Program-made: the position numbers and the translations under genes | Notes under the pieces: generated by a model | Database searches by the model: none | The model's input: the letters and a program-made list of their open reading frames with translations, nothing else | Told to the model about the DNA's origin: nothing | In this document: positions 16,848-25,543 of the stretch, in pieces | Numbering within the stretch: position 1 is the first letter of the stretch | Layout: every line of letters starts with the position of its first letter | Assembly: GCA_002423145.1 (NCBI GenBank) | Contig: DIUU01000005.1 | Location: 62,001 to 126,000 of the forward strand | Length of the DNA stretch: 64,000 nt | Source: Acholeplasmataceae bacterium UBA6150 | Lineage (GTDB): Bacteria > Bacillota_I > Bacilli_A > Acholeplasmatales > UBA5453 | Direction of reading: 5' to 3'

Positions 16848-19800
16848 TTGACTAAAATAAACGCTAAAAATTATGAATCTAAACAAAAAGGGCGTTTTGA
16901 TACGCTTTTTCGTGATGTATTAACGGCTTACGCTATTACCAATGAAACGAATCACCAACTTAAATCCACCCGAGTATCGATTGAAAACTTACACGATCAA
17001 ATAAACGAACTTAACCGGCAATATGAAAGTTCACTCATACGCTATACCAAAGACTACTCCTTACAACTATCCGAAATCAATAAATCTCATCAAGAATCCC
17101 TTCATCAATTGGATTTAGTATATGCAGATTCCATCAAACAATTCAAACAACAAATCGTGGATGAGAACCTTTCTGCCAATAAAAAGTTGACTGAAATCCA
17201 TTTGAATTTCCAAAGACAAACTCAACAAACCAATATTAACATTTATCGTGCGCTTCTTGAAATGAAACAACGTCATCAAGAGTTGGATTTTGAATATGAA
17301 AAAGAACGTGCATCTTATCAAAAAACGATCGATGAAATTGAAAAAGTCAAAGAACAAACTTTAAAAGACATCGAGAAACGCTATGAGAATGAACTCAAAG
17401 ACAACAAAGCGGCTGATCAGGCTAGACAGGCGAAGCTGAGTACTGAAATTTTGACCATTCAATCTAAAAAACAACTAGAACAGTCTGATTTCGATGATTC
17501 AATTCTTAAAATAAAAACGGTTTTTAATCGTGTTACCATCAAATTTAACGCCAAAATCAGAGATATTCAAAAGCAATTTCAAAAGATTATGGGTATGCAA
17601 GAATCCGATATTCAAACCGAAATCGAATCCATACAATCACAAATGTCAGAACTAAAACTGTCATATCAAGAACAAGATCGCATTACACGCGACCATTTTG
17701 AGTCCGATCTAATTCAGTACGACACCCGTTTGGATCAGTTAAAATCAGATTATGAATCTAGAAAAGAACAAATCATCCGAACGTTTACACGGGACATCAC
17801 CATTCATAATTCTAAATTGGCTCATCAAAAAGAACAGCTGAACCACCAAGTTATAGAGTTAGAAAAACTAACCCAACAACGTCGTTCGGAATTTTCTAAA
17901 GAAGACATTGATTATCAAGAACAGTTAGCTAATCTGAATAAACATTATTCCAAAGAGAGATCATCCTTGGAAAACCAAGCCAAGCTAGTCGTTAAGGAAA
18001 CCGCAACCCTCAATCGTTTAAGACAAAAGAGACATCAAAATGAACTTTTAACCTTGGAATTTGAGTATATTACAAGCCAGGAAATATACCGCTTAAACCG
18101 TCGGATTGCTGAAAGATTTAAAGAACAAGATCTTAAAAAGCATAAATATGAATTCGATAAAGCATGGTTAAAATTAACCGATCAAAATCGAATGTATGAA
18201 AAACGCTTATTCATTGAGAATCAAGTATTACGTGAACAACAAGGTCTCGAAATTTATCCTTATGAAACGATGGTTTTATTGGCTCGCGAGATCCACGATG
18301 TAGAAATGAATTATCGAACACTAGAAAACAACCATTATAAACAGCTGTTCAGTTTAGAAGAACGTAAACTCAATTACCTTTCAACGATCGACGAAACCAC
18401 ACTAAAATTCAATAAGAACCGCATTATTTTACAACATGAATACGACATCAAGCGAACCAATGTGGTCGCTTATTTAGATATGGAGTATGCAAAAAATAGT
18501 CTTTCTGGACATAAATCGATTTTTAATGAGCGCAAGAAAGAATATGAACTACAATACCAAAAGCGTGAAAAAGGGTACTTGTTAGAACAAGAAAAAGCCA
18601 AGGAAATTCGCATTTCAAAACAAAAGTTCGTCTCCTTCTCTCAAAAATGGTTATCACAAGTCATCGAAGTTCAAGAATCGAAAGCCTTGATAGAATACGA
18701 TTCACAGGTTGAACTTGAAAAGAGTCGTCATACAAAAGAAATTGGCATCCGAAAAGCGAAACGTATTTTAGATACCAGTATGAATGAAACCCAAAGACAG
18801 AAGCGCTTATTTGATATTTATTTTCAAATGCTTTTAGTCATGCAAAATGAGTTTGACAATATCATCCTGTTATTAAGAGATATTTTTCAGACATCCTCCA
18901 TTCAACAATGGCGTGCTTCGCTTAAATTTATCCATGAAGTTTTAGACGAGCAAACGGCTTTAAAAAAAGACATCATCGAACAACTCAAAATAGAGACAAC
19001 CGCGTATTATCAAGAAAAAATCAATGAACTCACCGCATTCAAGTATATGAATTTAAAAGAATCGATCATCAGCGATTACGAATCTGAACATAAATTATAC
19101 ATTGAACAAATTACCATGCTCGACGAACAATTGAAATCATTGCGTGCGAAAAGTACCGATTTATATCAACAAATCGCGCATTTACAAAATGAAAATGATA
19201 ATATCGCCTCAACAAAATCACAAATCAATGATCAAATTGCACACATCACATCGCGATTATTAAGTAAACAACAAAGAAAGACTGCACGAAATTTAAAAAA
19301 TGAAATCTTAACCTATAACAAGGAGATTTCCAAAAATAACGACTTGATCCGTCATATCCAAGAACAAATCCGTAAAACGAATAAAGAGATGCTGAGTTTA
19401 GATAAAAACCATAAGCCACTAGAGTTGATGTTGATGAAAATCGAAAAAACAAGAGCACTTCGAGAACAAAATCTTGATCGATCACAATACGAGGAAGGCC
19501 GTGTTTACTATGACTCAATCGCAGCCATTGAATCATTAACGGTTCAGATTGGATTGACCAATGACAACCTTTTAACGGGTGTAAAAGACATTCTAAACAC
19601 ACTAGACACCGACGTTATTCTTGAAAAGGCCTTTTCAGCTTCATATATTTTCTTGACAAAAAAAGCGATAAAAACAAGAACCTCATTTTTAAATCAACAT
19701 AAAAAAGGCATTCAACTTTGTGATCAACAGTATATTCAAATACGCTACGAACAACAACGAATCATGAAAGAATATGAATCGGCTTTCGAGTTAACGAAAA

Positions 19801-20504
19801 ATAATATCGCAGTCACTTTAGAAAAACGTGTTCAAAAAATGCTAGATAAGCTCAATGAACTAGAAAACTATCGCGGGTCTTTTACAAAAGTTCACGATAA
19901 GCAACTTCAGTCTCAAATCAAAGGCATTGACTTAGCGATGACACACTTCACTGAGCAACACTCTGAACGCGTAGCTGTGGGACTAAAAGCGTATCAAACA
20001 GCGGTATTAAATCGAGAAAACTTGCTTACTGCGACCAAATCAAATACAGATAGTGTCATCCTGTCTTTAGAAAGTGATTATAAATCGAGTCATTTAGCCA
20101 TCGATAACGACAATGCGATAAACCATAAAGACATGGCGAAGAAAATCTATGTTGTCGATAACGACATTAAACAAGCCACTCAAGTTTTCGATGAAAAAGT
20201 CGCATTTTACGCTGAAAAAGAATCGTTAGCACGGATTCGAATACAAGAAAACCTAAATCAAAATAGACTCAAATCACACCGTGCTATAGGTCAGTACCAA
20301 TTTGAAACTGAAGTTTTGAAGATTCAAACCAAACGCCATGCTAAGCAAGCCGATCGATTATGCACTCATCGAGTGAAACGCCTAGAGTTTCATGAAAAAT
20401 TGGCTAAAATACCGCTTCAGTGGGACACTAAAAAAACGATTAATCGCCGTAAAAAACAAGCTAAACATGCCTGGGCAATCAAACAAAACAAGTTAATCCA
20501 CTAA
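16848..20504 (+). CDS. Giant coiled-coil protein of unknown function
   Basis: With the start at TTG 16848 the product is 1218 residues. AGAGGTGG lies 5 nt upstream, whereas the ATG at 16800 lies before the promoter's own -10 box (16818-16823) and cannot be on that mRNA. The protein has no signal peptide, membrane segment or Walker motif. Nearly its whole length is Glu/Lys/Gln-rich heptad-like helix with very few Gly, Pro or Cys, ending in a basic tail (KKTINRRKKQAKHAW). It could be a cytoskeletal filament, scaffold or SMC-like arm without a head. It is not an SMC or RecN protein because ATPase halves are absent. Confidence 0.85.
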   Translation: MTKINAKNYESKQKGRFDTLFRDVLTAYAITNETNHQLKSTRVSIENLHDQINELNRQYESSLIRYTKDYSLQLSEINKSHQESLHQLDLVYADSIKQFKQQIVDENLSANKKLTEIHLNFQRQTQQTNINIYRALLEMKQRHQELDFEYEKERASYQKTIDEIEKVKEQTLKDIEKRYENELKDNKAADQARQAKLSTEILTIQSKKQLEQSDFDDSILKIKTVFNRVTIKFNAKIRDIQKQFQKIMGMQESDIQTEIESIQSQMSELKLSYQEQDRITRDHFESDLIQYDTRLDQLKSDYESRKEQIIRTFTRDITIHNSKLAHQKEQLNHQVIELEKLTQQRRSEFSKEDIDYQEQLANLNKHYSKERSSLENQAKLVVKETATLNRLRQKRHQNELLTLEFEYITSQEIYRLNRRIAERFKEQDLKKHKYEFDKAWLKLTDQNRMYEKRLFIENQVLREQQGLEIYPYETMVLLAREIHDVEMNYRTLENNHYKQLFSLEERKLNYLSTIDETTLKFNKNRIILQHEYDIKRTNVVAYLDMEYAKNSLSGHKSIFNERKKEYELQYQKREKGYLLEQEKAKEIRISKQKFVSFSQKWLSQVIEVQESKALIEYDSQVELEKSRHTKEIGIRKAKRILDTSMNETQRQKRLFDIYFQMLLVMQNEFDNIILLLRDIFQTSSIQQWRASLKFIHEVLDEQTALKKDIIEQLKIETTAYYQEKINELTAFKYMNLKESIISDYESEHKLYIEQITMLDEQLKSLRAKSTDLYQQIAHLQNENDNIASTKSQINDQIAHITSRLLSKQQRKTARNLKNEILTYNKEISKNNDLIRHIQEQIRKTNKEMLSLDKNHKPLELMLMKIEKTRALREQNLDRSQYEEGRVYYDSIAAIESLTVQIGLTNDNLLTGVKDILNTLDTDVILEKAFSASYIFLTKKAIKTRTSFLNQHKKGIQLCDQQYIQIRYEQQRIMKEYESAFELTKNNIAVTLEKRVQKMLDKLNELENYRGSFTKVHDKQLQSQIKGIDLAMTHFTEQHSERVAVGLKAYQTAVLNRENLLTATKSNTDSVILSLESDYKSSHLAIDNDNAINHKDMAKKIYVVDNDIKQATQVFDEKVAFYAEKESLARIRIQENLNQNRLKSHRAIGQYQFETEVLKIQTKRHAKQADRLCTHRVKRLEFHEKLAKIPLQWDTKKTINRRKKQAKHAWAIKQNKLIH

Positions 20505-20539
20505 AAAAGCATATCCATATCGATATGCTTTTTCGTTTT
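20502..20539. terminator. Bidirectional terminator between coiled-coil gene and hydrolase gene
   Basis: AAAAAGCATATC pairs with GATATGCTTTTT around a 6-nt loop and is followed by CGTTTTTT on the plus strand, with an A/T-rich flank on the other strand. It serves two convergent genes. Confidence 0.8.
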
Positions 20540-21307
20540 TTAGTTGTGTTTTTCGAGCCACTGATGAATGTCATTCATGACATCTTCTCTGTCTAATTCA
20601 TTTAAGATTTCGTGCCAGTCATTTGGATAAATTTTGAGTGTTTTATCTTCTTGACCTAATAAGTCAAATAAGCGTTTTGAAAAATCAACTGGAACAATTT
20701 TGTCCAACTCACCGTGCAACATCAAAATCGGTTTATTGTGGTGTGTGAGATTTGTATTCAAGTGTTTAACGCCCTTAATAAACATTTCACCAATTAAATT
20801 GATATAGTATTTCTTTAACACCAGTGGGTCTCGCATGTAATCATCTTCAACTTTTTCAATGTGTGATAACATGTTGCGTGCTAAATTATTCTTAACTTGT
20901 AAGAAACCGTAATACTTAAATCCAATATGGCGAACCAATTGGACATCTTTAATATACCAGGTTGGTCCAGCGCTGGTGATTGAACATTCAAACCCGTTTT
21001 CATTCAACATGTACAAATGGGTAATCAAAGCCCCCATCGAATGTCCAAATAAAACATTTCGTTTACCTTTATGTGCTTCAAATACTTGATTGACATCCTC
21101 TAAATAATCACGATAGGAACGGATATAACCACGCTTACCTTCGGATTTCCCATGACCTCTTAAATCGAATCGAACCACTGAATAGCCTTTTTTGTTCAAA
21201 AAAGCCACGACATGGTCATACCTTACTAAATGTTCTGCAATCCCATGGACGATAAAAATACGCATTTTTTCTTTGGGAACTAGATTTGTTACGATATTCA
21301 ATTTCAT
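20540..21307 (-). CDS. Alpha/beta hydrolase, monoacylglycerol lipase/lysophospholipase-like
   Basis: A 255-residue serine hydrolase of the Hydrolase_4 type. The oxyanion region is FIVHGIAEHLVRYDHVV, the RFDLRGHGKSEGKRGY segment is typical of lysophospholipases and monoacylglycerol lipases, and the nucleophile elbow is FGHSMGAL (Ser about 100). The acid is in ELDKIVP and the His in NDWHEIL near the C-terminus. No signal peptide is seen, so it probably handles lipids or lysolipids in the cytoplasm. It is a single-gene unit. Confidence 0.85.
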   Translation of the reverse strand: MKLNIVTNLVPKEKMRIFIVHGIAEHLVRYDHVVAFLNKKGYSVVRFDLRGHGKSEGKRGYIRSYRDYLEDVNQVFEAHKGKRNVLFGHSMGALITHLYMLNENGFECSITSAGPTWYIKDVQLVRHIGFKYYGFLQVKNNLARNMLSHIEKVEDDYMRDPLVLKKYYINLIGEMFIKGVKHLNTNLTHHNKPILMLHGELDKIVPVDFSKRLFDLLGQEDKTLKIYPNDWHEILNELDREDVMNDIHQWLEKHN

Positions 21308-21383
21308 GTTTACGTTCTCCTATACCCTTATTATAAAATAAAAACACACTTTCAACAATTGAAAGTGTGTAAGTTATATGGAA

Positions 21384-22652
21384 TTAATCGGTAAACTCGA
21401 ATTCGTACTCAAATACGCGTACATTATCACCAGATTGAACGCCCGCTTTACGCAATGCCTCATCAACACCATAACTACGGAGTTGTCGTGCGAAACGTTT
21501 GACGTTTTCATCTTTACTAAAATCGGTTCTCATGAATAGACGGTATAGTCCTTCACCCTTAACCACGTAAACCCCATCTTCTGCTTTATCAATCGTGAAA
21601 AAAGCTTCTTCCTTGGTTTTAATGTAGTTTTTATGGATTTCATTGATTTCAAATTTAGGGGTGATATCGACCAATTGCATGGCACGATAAATGAGTTCTT
21701 TTAATCCTTGTGACGTGACTGATGAAATAGGGAATATTTCATAGGCATCACCAATTTGTTCTTTGAATTTTTCAAGATTCGTCCAAGCATTGGGTAGATC
21801 CATTTTCGAAGCAGCAATGATCATGGGACGTTTGAGTAAATCATAATTATAGGATTCCAATTCTTTATTGATTTTAAGAAAGTCTTCGTATGGATTTTTT
21901 TCTTCAAGTGAATCCATTTCAACCACGTGAATGATGACTCGGCATCGCTCAATGTGTTTCAAAAATTGAATCCCTAAACCAGCCCCTAGGGATGCCCCTT
22001 CGATGAGTCCTGGTAAATCGGCCATAACAAAACTCTTGTTTTCGCCCACATAAACAAGTCCTAGATGCGGTTCTAACGTGGTAAAGTGGTATTCTGCGAT
22101 TTTCGGTCTCGCACGTGACACAGCGGAAATGAGTGTGGATTTACCTACCGATGGGTAACCAACCAGTCCAACATCTGCTAAGATTTTAAGTTCGATTCGA
22201 AGATTTTTAACTTCCCCGAGGTCGCCCTTTTCACAAATTTCTGGTGCTGGATTACGATGGGTTGCGAAAGCTTCGTTTCCACGGCCACCACGTCCACCTT
22301 TGGCCAACAATAATGTTTGTCCATGCATGGTGAGGTCACCAATCATTTCATTCGTTTCTTGATCGTAAACAATCGTTCCTACGGGTACTCGAAAATACGT
22401 ATGCTCAGCATTACGTCCGTTTTGTGACTTATTGAGTCCTGCAGTCCCGTCTTTAGAAGTCAGATGCTTATTAAATGCCAGGTCAAGTAGGGTTGAGATA
22501 CCTTCATCTGCGATAAAATAAACGTTCCCGCCTGCACCACCGGTTCCCCCAGCAGGGCCACCGTATTCAACATATTTTTCACGTCTAAAAGCAACGATAC
22601 CATCGCCGCCTCTTCCGCCTTTTACTTTTATTACTACTTCATCTTTAAACAT
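21384..22652 (-). CDS. obg: GTPase Obg/CgtA
   Basis: Obg is a ribosome-associated GTPase involved in large-subunit assembly and stress control. The 422-residue protein has the glycine-rich Obg fold (about 1-158), the G domain with G1 VGYPSVGKSTLI, G3 DLPGLIEGAS and G4 ASKMDLP, and a C-terminal OCT domain (about 340-420), the Firmicutes arrangement. It is the last gene of the rplU-prp-rpmA-obg operon. Confidence 0.97.
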   Translation of the reverse strand: MFKDEVVIKVKGGRGGDGIVAFRREKYVEYGGPAGGTGGAGGNVYFIADEGISTLLDLAFNKHLTSKDGTAGLNKSQNGRNAEHTYFRVPVGTIVYDQETNEMIGDLTMHGQTLLLAKGGRGGRGNEAFATHRNPAPEICEKGDLGEVKNLRIELKILADVGLVGYPSVGKSTLISAVSRARPKIAEYHFTTLEPHLGLVYVGENKSFVMADLPGLIEGASLGAGLGIQFLKHIERCRVIIHVVEMDSLEEKNPYEDFLKINKELESYNYDLLKRPMIIAASKMDLPNAWTNLEKFKEQIGDAYEIFPISSVTSQGLKELIYRAMQLVDITPKFEINEIHKNYIKTKEEAFFTIDKAEDGVYVVKGEGLYRLFMRTDFSKDENVKRFARQLRSYGVDEALRKAGVQSGDNVRVFEYEFEFTD

Positions 22653-22690
22653 GTGGACCTCCTGAATTGAAAAAAAAGGATAAGATGGCC

Positions 22691-22969
22691 TTATCCTTCG
22701 TAGACTGAAACTTGTTTTTTATCTCTGCCAAGACGTTCGTATTTGACGATGCCGGTTACTTTAGCAAATAAAGTATCGTCACCACCACGACCAACGTTGT
22801 TACCAGGATGTACTTTTGTTCCGCGTTGACGGTAGATAATGGAACCAGCAGTACAGAATTGACCATCTGATAATTTTGCGCCTAGACGTTGAGCTGCTGA
22901 ATCGCGTCCGTTACGAGAAGAGCCCGTTCCTTTTTTCGATGCGAATAACTGAATGTTTAATTGTAACAT
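22691..22969 (-). CDS. rpmA: 50S ribosomal protein L27 with cleavable N-terminal extension
   Basis: A 92-residue L27. It starts MLQLNIQLFASKKGTGSSR: the first nine residues match the Firmicutes L27 pre-sequence, which must be cut before the Ala of ASKKG so that the mature N-terminus can reach the peptidyl-transferase centre. The required protease gene, prp, lies immediately upstream. The rest (GRDSAAQRLGAK and IYRQRGTKVHPGNNVG) is canonical. Confidence 0.97.
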   Translation of the reverse strand: MLQLNIQLFASKKGTGSSRNGRDSAAQRLGAKLSDGQFCTAGSIIYRQRGTKVHPGNNVGRGGDDTLFAKVTGIVKYERLGRDKKQVSVYEG

Positions 22970-22970
22970 G

Positions 22971-23282
22971 TTATCCCTCCTTTTGGTGTTTTATATATTT
23001 AGGGTATTGTAGTTCAAGTGTTTTGAGCGTCTCTTCTAAATTGATTAAGATTTGCTCAAGATAAGGATTAGATTTTAGTACTTCAAGATGAAAGAATCCT
23101 TCATCTATAGATACAGTATAATCCCCTTTAAAGCCCATTCTTTCTAATAAATTAGCAGAAAGGATGGTCGCTGTAGATACTGCAGCACAAACGATGTCTT
23201 CGCCATGTTTTTTATAATTGGCATGCCCACTCACACGAATGGATGTGATCGTTTGGTCCTTACACACATGATATTTAATCAT
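22971..23282 (-). CDS. prp: Ribosomal-processing cysteine protease Prp
   Basis: Prp removes the N-terminal extension of ribosomal protein L27. The 103-residue protein has the catalytic pair His (GHANYKKHG, about 20) and Cys (DIVCAAVSTAT, about 32), with the usual spacing. It sits between rplU and rpmA, the conserved Firmicutes order. The target extension is present on the neighbouring L27, so enzyme and substrate are jointly encoded. Confidence 0.93.
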   Translation of the reverse strand: MIKYHVCKDQTITSIRVSGHANYKKHGEDIVCAAVSTATILSANLLERMGFKGDYTVSIDEGFFHLEVLKSNPYLEQILINLEETLKTLELQYPKYIKHQKEG

Positions 23283-23291
23283 ATGTTGTTA

Positions 23292-23600
23292 TTAAGCGTT
23301 GATGGATTCAACGACTAGTTTAGTATAGCTTTGTCTGTGACCTTGTTTACGTCTGTAGTCTTTTTTTGGTTTATACTTGAAGACGATAATCTTCTTGCCT
23401 CTACCTTGTTTAACTACTTTCGCTGTAACAGATGCGCCATTCACGAGTGGATTGCCTACGATTGTAGATTCACCACCGATGAGTAAAACTTCATTAAAGG
23501 TAACCACTTCATCCGCTTGGGCATCTAGTTTTTCAACATAGATTTCTTGTCCAACTTCGACTTTGATTTGTTTACCGCCAGTTTTAATCATTGCGTACAT
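23292..23600 (-). CDS. rplU: 50S ribosomal protein L21
   Basis: A 102-residue L21 with the family pattern MYAMIKTGGKQIKVEVGQEIYVEKL at the start and the conserved C-terminal FKYKPKKDYRRKQGHRQSYT that contacts 23S rRNA. It is the first gene of the rplU-prp-rpmA-obg operon, preceded by AAGGAGGTG and a structured leader. Confidence 0.97.
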   Translation of the reverse strand: MYAMIKTGGKQIKVEVGQEIYVEKLDAQADEVVTFNEVLLIGGESTIVGNPLVNGASVTAKVVKQGRGKKIIVFKYKPKKDYRRKQGHRQSYTKLVVESINA

Positions 23601-23698
23601 TACAAATACACCTCCTTATTTTATGTTATGAAGACTCACTATCTGAGGTAATGGAAACATCCATATTTGAGACCTGTTCTATGTGGTATTCTTTGCAA
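23601..23698 (-). ncRNA. Probable L21 leader (ribosomal protein autoregulatory mRNA leader)
   Basis: About 98 nt of untranslated leader lies between the promoter and rplU. It can form a hairpin with ATGGA/TCCAT (loop TGTT) inside an AGGT/ACCT closing helix, then a CTCA/TGAG hairpin, and ends with the Shine-Dalgarno site. Firmicutes rplU genes often carry a conserved L21 leader; position and length fit, but I could not match the consensus residue by residue. Confidence 0.45.
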
Positions 23699-23705
23699 CG
23701 CTACT

Positions 23706-23734
23706 ATTTTACCTTAGTATTATACTAATGTCAA
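23706..23734 (-). promoter_or_regulatory. Promoter of the rplU-prp-rpmA-obg operon
   Basis: Minus-strand TTGACA (23734-23729) and TAAAAT (23711-23706) are 17 bp apart, a near-consensus strong promoter fitting a ribosomal protein operon. It begins 20 bp from the stop of the neighbouring DUF697-like gene. Confidence 0.8.
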
Positions 23735-23753
23735 TCGTAACTCTCAATTTTTT

Positions 23754-24749
23754 TTAGAAATCAACAGATTCATCCTCTTTGTTACGTTTGAACAAATCGA
23801 AGAACTTTTGAGGAAAATGAATGATGGAATCTTTGACGACAATTGGGATCATTTTAAGTGATTCAACAAATGCACCTTTTTGAATCGCTTTTTTGCTTAA
23901 TTCTTTATTGTCAGCAAACAAATATTTACGCGTAACAACGCCAATTCGAATGGTTAATAAACCGTTTGTTATGCCCTGTATAACGGAGGTCATGACAGGC
24001 TTAATCAATGGGATTTCACCCAACACATTGACTGTGGATGTCGGTAATATATCGTTTAAATTGATGTTTTCTAGACCTTCTGCGATCAATGCCGTTGTGA
24101 AAACATTGACGGTAAGTTTAGCCAAATTCTTATAGCTAGGTCTAAATCCACACATTTGAACCAACTCTTTAATCATTCGCACATTTACAACGATTACTGT
24201 GAATAAATCGAGTCGTCCATTTTGTGATATCGCGGTCGAGATTAGAACCGTTTTCGCATGTTTCATGATGACTTGGTTCATCTTCTTTTTCATCGTAGAA
24301 TTATAAATTTCATTCAATACTTTTTGTAATTCTTCTGGATCACTTAATGAATTTGATAGCTTATCTTTTTCAGTCTGTGATATTTCATTTCGTTCCATTA
24401 AATTTTTTGAAACACGCTTATACGTTTGATAGCGTCTATGGGTAGGTTTATTATCCATAACAGTCTCTATCGAAAAAGCAGGTGAGACCAGGATAATACG
24501 TACAGGATTGATGATCAAAAGGTAGGTTAGTAAAAATGAAACCACATAAAAACCGTAAGATACATATTCGTGGATTTTACCTAGTCGTTCCCCAATATCA
24601 ATCACTGAAGATATTAAAATCATTAAAAACAGAATGATGACACCAAAGGCGATTGCAACCCAAAATTTGGTACTTGTGCTGGGTTTTTCTTTTTTTGCTT
24701 TGGGTTCAGGTTTATTTTCTATTAATAGGGGTTCATTCGATTTAGCCAT
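23754..24749 (-). CDS. DUF697-like (YcjF family) membrane protein
   Basis: A 331-residue protein: a charged Lys/Glu/Pro-rich N-terminus, two membrane helices (about residues 28-50 and 62-85), a soluble helical segment, and a C-terminal domain whose pattern AKTVLISTAISQNGRLDLFTVIVVNVRMIKELVQMCGFRPS resembles the DUF697/UPF0283 (YcjF) family. No enzymatic motif is visible. The family is uncharacterised, though some members are fused to GTPases. It lies downstream of radC but probably has its own promoter (TATAAT about 25 bp before the start). Confidence 0.6.
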   Translation of the reverse strand: MAKSNEPLLIENKPEPKAKKEKPSTSTKFWVAIAFGVIILFLMILISSVIDIGERLGKIHEYVSYGFYVVSFLLTYLLIINPVRIILVSPAFSIETVMDNKPTHRRYQTYKRVSKNLMERNEISQTEKDKLSNSLSDPEELQKVLNEIYNSTMKKKMNQVIMKHAKTVLISTAISQNGRLDLFTVIVVNVRMIKELVQMCGFRPSYKNLAKLTVNVFTTALIAEGLENINLNDILPTSTVNVLGEIPLIKPVMTSVIQGITNGLLTIRIGVVTRKYLFADNKELSKKAIQKGAFVESLKMIPIVVKDSIIHFPQKFFDLFKRNKEDESVDF

Positions 24750-24783
24750 ACAATCACATCCTTGAATCTATTATATAACAAAA

Positions 24784-25470
24784 TTACTCAAAATGATATT
24801 TGCGATTTTCCTTTATGGAATAACATTCTTTCTTACCGATGACGATATGGTCGATGACCACAAAGCCCATGATTCTTGCAGCTTGTTCCAGTTGTTCTGT
24901 CGCTTTATAGTCAGCGGCTGAAGGACTCGAATCGCCACTTGGGTGATTGTGGACAAATATTACAGAGGCAGCAGCGAGTTTTACCGCTTGCTTAAAGACT
25001 TCCCTTGGGTGGATGTTTGATTGATTTAATGTCCCAATATACAATCGTTTTGTCGATAAGATTTGGTTTTTCATATCCAAATAAACGGTATAAAAATGTT
25101 CTTGTTCTAAATGATTTAATTGATTTTTTAAGTGATGATAAATATGCGATGGTGTTTGTATTTGGATGATTTTTTCATCTTGATTGTACCTTACTCGTTT
25201 TGATAATTCTAAAGCAGCCAAAACTGTACATGCTTTAGCAGGACCGATGCCTGGCATTTGAATCCATTCCTGAAAACACACTTTTTCGATGTCTTTTAAT
25301 TGATCGAATCGATGTAATACGGTTCTAGACAATTCAATCACCGATTGAGATTTCGTACCCGTATGTAATAAAATAGCCAATAACTCGTAATTAGATAACG
25401 CTTCTGCCCCTTGTTGAATCAGTCGTTCTCGTGGTTTATCGTCATCCATCATTTCTTTAATGAGTAACAC
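24784..25470 (-). CDS. radC: RadC family protein (JAMM/MPN+ domain)
   Basis: A 228-residue protein with an N-terminal helix-hairpin-helix-like region (WIQMPGIGPAKACTVLAALEL) and the JAMM metalloprotease-like domain with FVHNHPSGDSSPSAAD near residue 170. RadC was named for DNA repair, but its true role is unresolved. The start is GTG at 25470, preceded by GAGGTG at 6 nt. It lies after folC but is separated from it by a terminator. Confidence 0.92.
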   Translation of the reverse strand: MLLIKEMMDDDKPRERLIQQGAEALSNYELLAILLHTGTKSQSVIELSRTVLHRFDQLKDIEKVCFQEWIQMPGIGPAKACTVLAALELSKRVRYNQDEKIIQIQTPSHIYHHLKNQLNHLEQEHFYTVYLDMKNQILSTKRLYIGTLNQSNIHPREVFKQAVKLAAASVIFVHNHPSGDSSPSAADYKATEQLEQAARIMGFVVIDHIVIGKKECYSIKENRKYHFE

Positions 25471-25507
25471 CTATATCACCTCATCCAATGTATACAAAAT
25501 CGTGACT

Positions 25508-25543
25508 AAAAAAAAGAAAACCCTGCTTTTTAAGCAAGGTTAA
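25508..25543 (-). terminator. Terminator overlapping the end of folC
   Basis: The minus-strand stem AACCTTGCTT/AAGCAGGGTT is followed by TTCTTTTTTT. The last folC codons and its TAA lie within the 5' arm and loop, so the gene end and terminator are fused. It ends the T-box controlled GNAT-valS-folC transcript. Confidence 0.75.
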
